Shown here: positions 32,679-35,984 of the stretch, piece after piece
Layout of the letters: each line of letters starts with the position of its first letter
Position numbering within the stretch: position 1 is the first letter of the stretch
Assembly: GCA_964438735.1 (NCBI GenBank)
Contig: CAYTLW010000079.1
Location: 1 to 35,984 of the forward strand
Length of the DNA stretch: 35,984 bases
Reading direction: 5' to 3'
From: CAYTLW01 sp964438735
Lineage (GTDB): Bacteria; Myxococcota_A; UBA9042
Position numbers and translations under genes: made by a program
Notes under the pieces: model-generated
Told to the model about the DNA's origin: nothing
The model's input: the letters and a program-made list of their open reading frames with translations, nothing else
Databases searched by the model: none

Positions 32679-35057
32679 TCAGGGCTTGCCGGCGAAGATG
32701 GCGCACGACCGCGGGCCGATGGCCACTTCGGCCTGGGCGCCGACCACCTTCAGCATGGCGCCGAAACCGAGTTCGTCGTCCTGGGCGCCGGCTGCCAGGC
32801 CCAACCCGGCTGCGGGCAGAGTCGTCTTGCTCACCGTGTCGGCACCGTTGAGGACCACCAGTACAGGTGCCATGCCGGGGCCGCTGCGCAGGAAGGGCAG
32901 CAGGTGCTCGGTCGCGCCGAGGCTCTTGTAGGCGCCACGGCGCAGGGCTGGATGGGCCTGCCTGGCTTTGCCCAGCTTGCGAATCGCCGCCAGCAGGTTC
33001 TTTTCCCGCTTGGAGAGCTTGTTTTCGGGCCGCCACATGTGCCGATTGTCGGGATCGCGGCCGCCCCAATCGCCGTACTCATCACCCATGTAGAGCATGG
33101 GCGCGCCGGGCGTGGTCAGCAGCCAGCAGAAGGCCAGTCGGGCCCGCTCGTAGGGTTCGTCCTCGGAAGGCTCCTCGGGCAGTTGCTGGTCGGCCCAGGT
33201 GTTCATGGCCACCTGCTTGGCATGGCCAACCTGGCCGCGATAGTCGGCCCGTGAGACCAGTCGCGAGGTGTCGTGGCTGCCCACGTAGGCGGTCATGATG
33301 GCGCCGTCGGCGTACTGTTTCTGCGAGTGGCCGGTCCAGACGTCCAGGTGGATCATGCCCTTGTCGGAGGTGGCGAACACCTGATTGACCACGGCGTGGT
33401 AGAGCACGAAGTCGAACTGGCCATCGAGGCCGTGTGGGCCCAGGTATTTGTTGATGGTGGCGTATTGCACCTTGTTGGCTTCCAGGCTGTCGCCGGACCA
33501 GCCCATAGCTGTCTCGCCGGTGAGGAAGTAGTCGGTGCCGGCGCGCTCGAAGCGCTCGCGGACCCGGGCCACCAGGTTGGTGGTCGAGGACAGCTCCACG
33601 TGTTTGACGGCATCGGTGCGGGCGCCGTCCAGATCGTAGCGCTCGATCCACCACAAGGCGTCGGCGATGAACTGCTCGCTGGCGTCGTTGATGGTCCAGT
33701 TGATGTCCGGCATGTAGCTGGCGAAGAGGCATTCCAGCGCCTTTTCGGTCCAGTCGCAGCCGTCGGTGCCGCAGTTGCAGCCGGTGCGGAACCACATTGG
33801 ATAGGCGCTGACGTACTCGTGTTTTTCGTACACATGGTTGATGACCAGGTCCATGAGCACGCGGATGCCGCGACCGTGTGCCGCCTTGACCAGCGCCTCC
33901 AGGTCGCCCGCTTGGCCAAAGCGTCCGTCGATGAGTCGCGCCTTGATTGGCCAGTAGCCGTGGTAGCCGGTCACCCCGTACCCGCCGCCACCATGGGCCC
34001 CTGCCGCGCCTTCGGGCCAGGGGGTGAGCCAGAGCGCGCGCACGCCCAGGGCGTCAAACCAGCCCGCTTCGATGGCCGCGGTGACACCCTTCAAGTCGCC
34101 GCCCTGCCACTGGGCGCCCTTGTCGACCCCGGCGATGGCCTTGGCGTTGTTGGACGGATCGCCATCGGCGAAGCGATCGATCATGGCCAGGTAGATGAAG
34201 ACGTCGCGCCACGAAAACGGCTCCTTCTCCACCCAGAAAGGCAGCAGGATCGGCTCGGCGGTGGCGCCCTTGGCATCGCTGGCGGTAATGCGCACGGTAT
34301 ATTTACCCGCCTTCAGGCCCGACAGGTCCACGTTCACCGACCAGTCCGCCGGCTGCCAGGCGGCGTCTATGGGGGTGGCGACAAAGTCGTGCAACAGATC
34401 GGCCTTGACGGTCGCCGGCGGAGAGCCGGTGCTACCGCGCCACAAGAGCGCACGCGCCTCGAGGCCGTCGGCCTTGAGCTGCACAGCCCCGTCCAGGGTC
34501 AGGAGGGGTTGGGTGCAGTCGGGCACCCGCACGCCGGAATTCTCCACGCCATTGCACCAGGCACGGTAGGGGTTGGCCACGTCCATCAGCCAGACGCCGT
34601 CGACGATGAACTTGTAGCAGTGCAGGCCGGTGGGCAGGACCTTGTCCAGTCGCCATGTATCGCCGTCGAGCTTCAGCGGTTCCAGCTGGGACCAGTCCCA
34701 TGAGCCGGCCAGGATCACCTTCGCGGCGGGTTTGGTGGGTTTGAGTGCAAATCGGGTCTTGCAGTCGCGCTGGCGATCGAGTGGCGGTGGTCCGGAGTCG
34801 AAGGCGACGTCGGTTGTGTCGCTGACGGGTGTGGTGTCTGTGACGTCGATCGGGGGCGCGACGTCGGGCTTGTCGTCGATATCGGACAACTGCGAGGCGT
34901 CGGTAGCGTCGCCAAAGTCAGGGCCGAGGGTGTCTTCGGCGGCGTCCATCTTCGGCGGCGTCTGGTCGGGATCGGTGCAGGCGGCGAACAGTGCCAGGGC
35001 CGTGAGGAGCGCCAGGGCGGTGCGGAGGGGCAGGAATCGGGCGGGGCGTCGGGTCAT
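32679..35057 (-). CDS. GH13 alpha-amylase-family lipoprotein
   Basis: The product has 792 residues. I chose ATG 35057 because a lipoprotein signal follows at once, ending Leu-Phe-Ala-Ala-Cys. An Asp/Thr/Pro/Val linker runs to about residue 85. Residues ~90-160 resemble a CBM48/AMPK-type glycogen-binding domain (LAGSWDW, WRLDKVLPTG, YKFIVDG). A second beta-sandwich domain extends to about 275. The GH13 barrel starts near 280 with the usual motifs: DLVINHV, GARTDAVKH with nucleophile Asp482, FLTGETAMG with acid Glu515, and GSHDTSR with Asp596. A C-terminal beta domain closes the protein. A Cys-rich insertion (about 425-445) is extra to the common fold. It should cleave alpha-glucans at the cell surface; amylase, pullulanase or maltogenic specificity cannot be told apart here. 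Confidence 0.94.
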   Translation of the reverse strand: MTRRPARFLPLRTALALLTALALFAACTDPDQTPPKMDAAEDTLGPDFGDATDASQLSDIDDKPDVAPPIDVTDTTPVSDTTDVAFDSGPPPLDRQRDCKTRFALKPTKPAAKVILAGSWDWSQLEPLKLDGDTWRLDKVLPTGLHCYKFIVDGVWLMDVANPYRAWCNGVENSGVRVPDCTQPLLTLDGAVQLKADGLEARALLWRGSTGSPPATVKADLLHDFVATPIDAAWQPADWSVNVDLSGLKAGKYTVRITASDAKGATAEPILLPFWVEKEPFSWRDVFIYLAMIDRFADGDPSNNAKAIAGVDKGAQWQGGDLKGVTAAIEAGWFDALGVRALWLTPWPEGAAGAHGGGGYGVTGYHGYWPIKARLIDGRFGQAGDLEALVKAAHGRGIRVLMDLVINHVYEKHEYVSAYPMWFRTGCNCGTDGCDWTEKALECLFASYMPDINWTINDASEQFIADALWWIERYDLDGARTDAVKHVELSSTTNLVARVRERFERAGTDYFLTGETAMGWSGDSLEANKVQYATINKYLGPHGLDGQFDFVLYHAVVNQVFATSDKGMIHLDVWTGHSQKQYADGAIMTAYVGSHDTSRLVSRADYRGQVGHAKQVAMNTWADQQLPEEPSEDEPYERARLAFCWLLTTPGAPMLYMGDEYGDWGGRDPDNRHMWRPENKLSKREKNLLAAIRKLGKARQAHPALRRGAYKSLGATEHLLPFLRSGPGMAPVLVVLNGADTVSKTTLPAAGLGLAAGAQDDELGFGAMLKVVGAQAEVAIGPRSCAIFAGKP

Positions 35058-35180
35058 GGCGGGGGGAGTGTGCCAGCGCTGGCGTCGGTTCGGAAGCGGG
35101 TGCAGTTCCGGCCGTGGTGGCCGCTGCCTGCTCGCGTTGGCCATGGAACCAGCTATGCTGCACTCCCGTATGGAGTGTTC

Positions 35181-35984
35181 GTGGGCCGCCGAATCCCAGA
35201 GTCTGCCGCCAGTTTTGAAGCCTTCTGCAACGGCATTCTCATCGTCCTGCTGGCCACAGTCGGCTGCTCGAACCCGCCTGACGACACCAAGGAAGGCGCG
35301 TCGACCGCGGACGCCTGCAGCGACGCCAGCGGCGGCACATCTAGCCAATCGCCATGCCATAAGCTCACACCCGACTGGCCGGCAGGGCCCGAGGACGACA
35401 TCCAAGGCCAGCCGGCGGACCAGGCCAAGTACAAGACCTGCAGTTCACTGTGGACCTGCGGCCTGGCCGCCTGCCAGTCCGCACCGGGTGATGACTGCTT
35501 GCACACCTGTCTGCAGGCCGCGAGCACCGAGATGGTCAGCGCATTCACGGACGTGACCAAGTGCGGGACTCACGTCTGCGCCAAAGACCAGTGCGCTGGG
35601 TCGAGCGCCAAGAGTTGCATCCCCGAGTGTATGTGGAGTCGATGCCTGGGATTCGCCGCCGCATGCAGCGCTGTGGGGAACACGAAGGGTGCGACAAACT
35701 GCGGCGAGGCCTTGGACTGCCTCGAACTCTGCGGCGGGCAGATGTCCTGTCTGAGAGACTGCTACTCGGCCATGGCGCCATCCGGGCAGGCGGCGTTCTT
35801 GACGCTGTGGTCGTGCATCGCCACCAGCGATGCGGACGATCCCTTCGTCGATTGTTACGACGTGGCCCTGGACTGTGGCGGCAGCGGCGCGGCTGTCGGG
35901 TCCAAGTCCTGTTTAGACGTCCTGCAGTGCAGCGGTGCGTGTGGCGAACGCATGACCAGCGAGGAGTTCGACTGTAATTCCACA
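35181..35984 (+). CDS. Cys-rich lipoprotein, 3' end cut off by the window
   Basis: The frame is open from GTG 35181 to the last base of the window (268 codons), so the gene is partial. GGAG (35172-35175) lies five bases upstream of the GTG. A signal with hydrophobic core ILIVLLATVGC gives a lipobox Cys near residue 31. A Thr/Asp/Gly linker follows to about residue 85. Residues ~95-268 carry regularly spaced Cys pairs (CxxxxxC, CxxxC) in repeated modules of about 40-45 residues, probably disulfide-bonded helices. No enzyme motif is seen. It is divergent from the amylase lipoprotein gene, with 123 bp between the starts. It resembles other Cys-rich surface proteins of Myxococcota in style; its function is unknown. 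Confidence 0.8.
   Translation, partial: MGRRIPESAASFEAFCNGILIVLLATVGCSNPPDDTKEGASTADACSDASGGTSSQSPCHKLTPDWPAGPEDDIQGQPADQAKYKTCSSLWTCGLAACQSAPGDDCLHTCLQAASTEMVSAFTDVTKCGTHVCAKDQCAGSSAKSCIPECMWSRCLGFAAACSAVGNTKGATNCGEALDCLELCGGQMSCLRDCYSAMAPSGQAAFLTLWSCIATSDADDPFVDCYDVALDCGGSGAAVGSKSCLDVLQCSGACGERMTSEEFDCNST

Overview
The window looks like chromosomal DNA of a high-GC member of the Myxococcota (former Deltaproteobacteria). Four things point that way: several large Cys-rich, FG-GAP or TIG-type lipoproteins with Asp/Thr/Ala-rich linkers straight after the lipid-attachment Cys; a C-terminal tail resembling the MYXO-CTERM sorting signal; a Tat-exported DUF1501 protein with c-type cytochrome partners; and very GC-rich codon third positions. 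I see no rRNA, tRNA, CRISPR array, insertion sequence or prophage. Coding density is very high and no intergenic gap exceeds about 200 bp. Species assignment is inference.

Layout. 78-5747 (minus): a very large Cys-rich lipoprotein with a C-terminal FGE/sulfatase-modifying-factor-like domain. Its signal peptide is interrupted by an in-frame TAG exactly at the lipobox. 5929-8049 (plus): an exported S9 prolyl-oligopeptidase-family peptidase. 8215-14035 (plus): a tightly coupled set made of a TIG/IPT-repeat lipoprotein, YgfZ and a small P-loop kinase-like protein. 14104-16172 (minus): a protein of unknown family and a second Cys-rich lipoprotein. 16278-18963 (minus): a COG1313-type radical SAM protein behind an unusual RluA-type pseudouridine synthase fused to an RlmI/RlmK-type methyltransferase. 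19110-22396 (plus): a lipoprotein esterase, a spore-photoproduct-lyase-like radical SAM protein and a MYXO-CTERM-like surface protein. 22406-26338 (minus): an FG-GAP propeller lipoprotein. 26533-31890 (plus): a four-gene operon of a c-type cytochrome lipoprotein, a CxxCH-containing DUF1592/PSCyt2-like protein, a Pro-rich lipoprotein and a Tat-exported DUF1501 protein. 31925-32632: divergent acylphosphatase and acyl-CoA-binding protein. 32679-35057 (minus): a GH13 alpha-amylase-family lipoprotein. 35181 to the end (plus): the start of another Cys-rich lipoprotein.

Most genes encode exported or surface-anchored products: peptidase, esterase, glycosidase, adhesive or propeller lipoproteins, and a planctomycete-style cytochrome/DUF1501 module. 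The best candidate for an undescribed system is the 26533-31890 operon, together with the FG-GAP lipoprotein transcribed away from it. The two genes at that divergent junction carry in-phase, inverted Thr/Asp-coding repeats that bracket both signal peptides and the shared promoter region. The other strong oddities are the lipobox nonsense codon, the pseudouridine synthase/methyltransferase fusion, and a radical SAM gene whose only well-placed ribosome site precedes an ATC codon.
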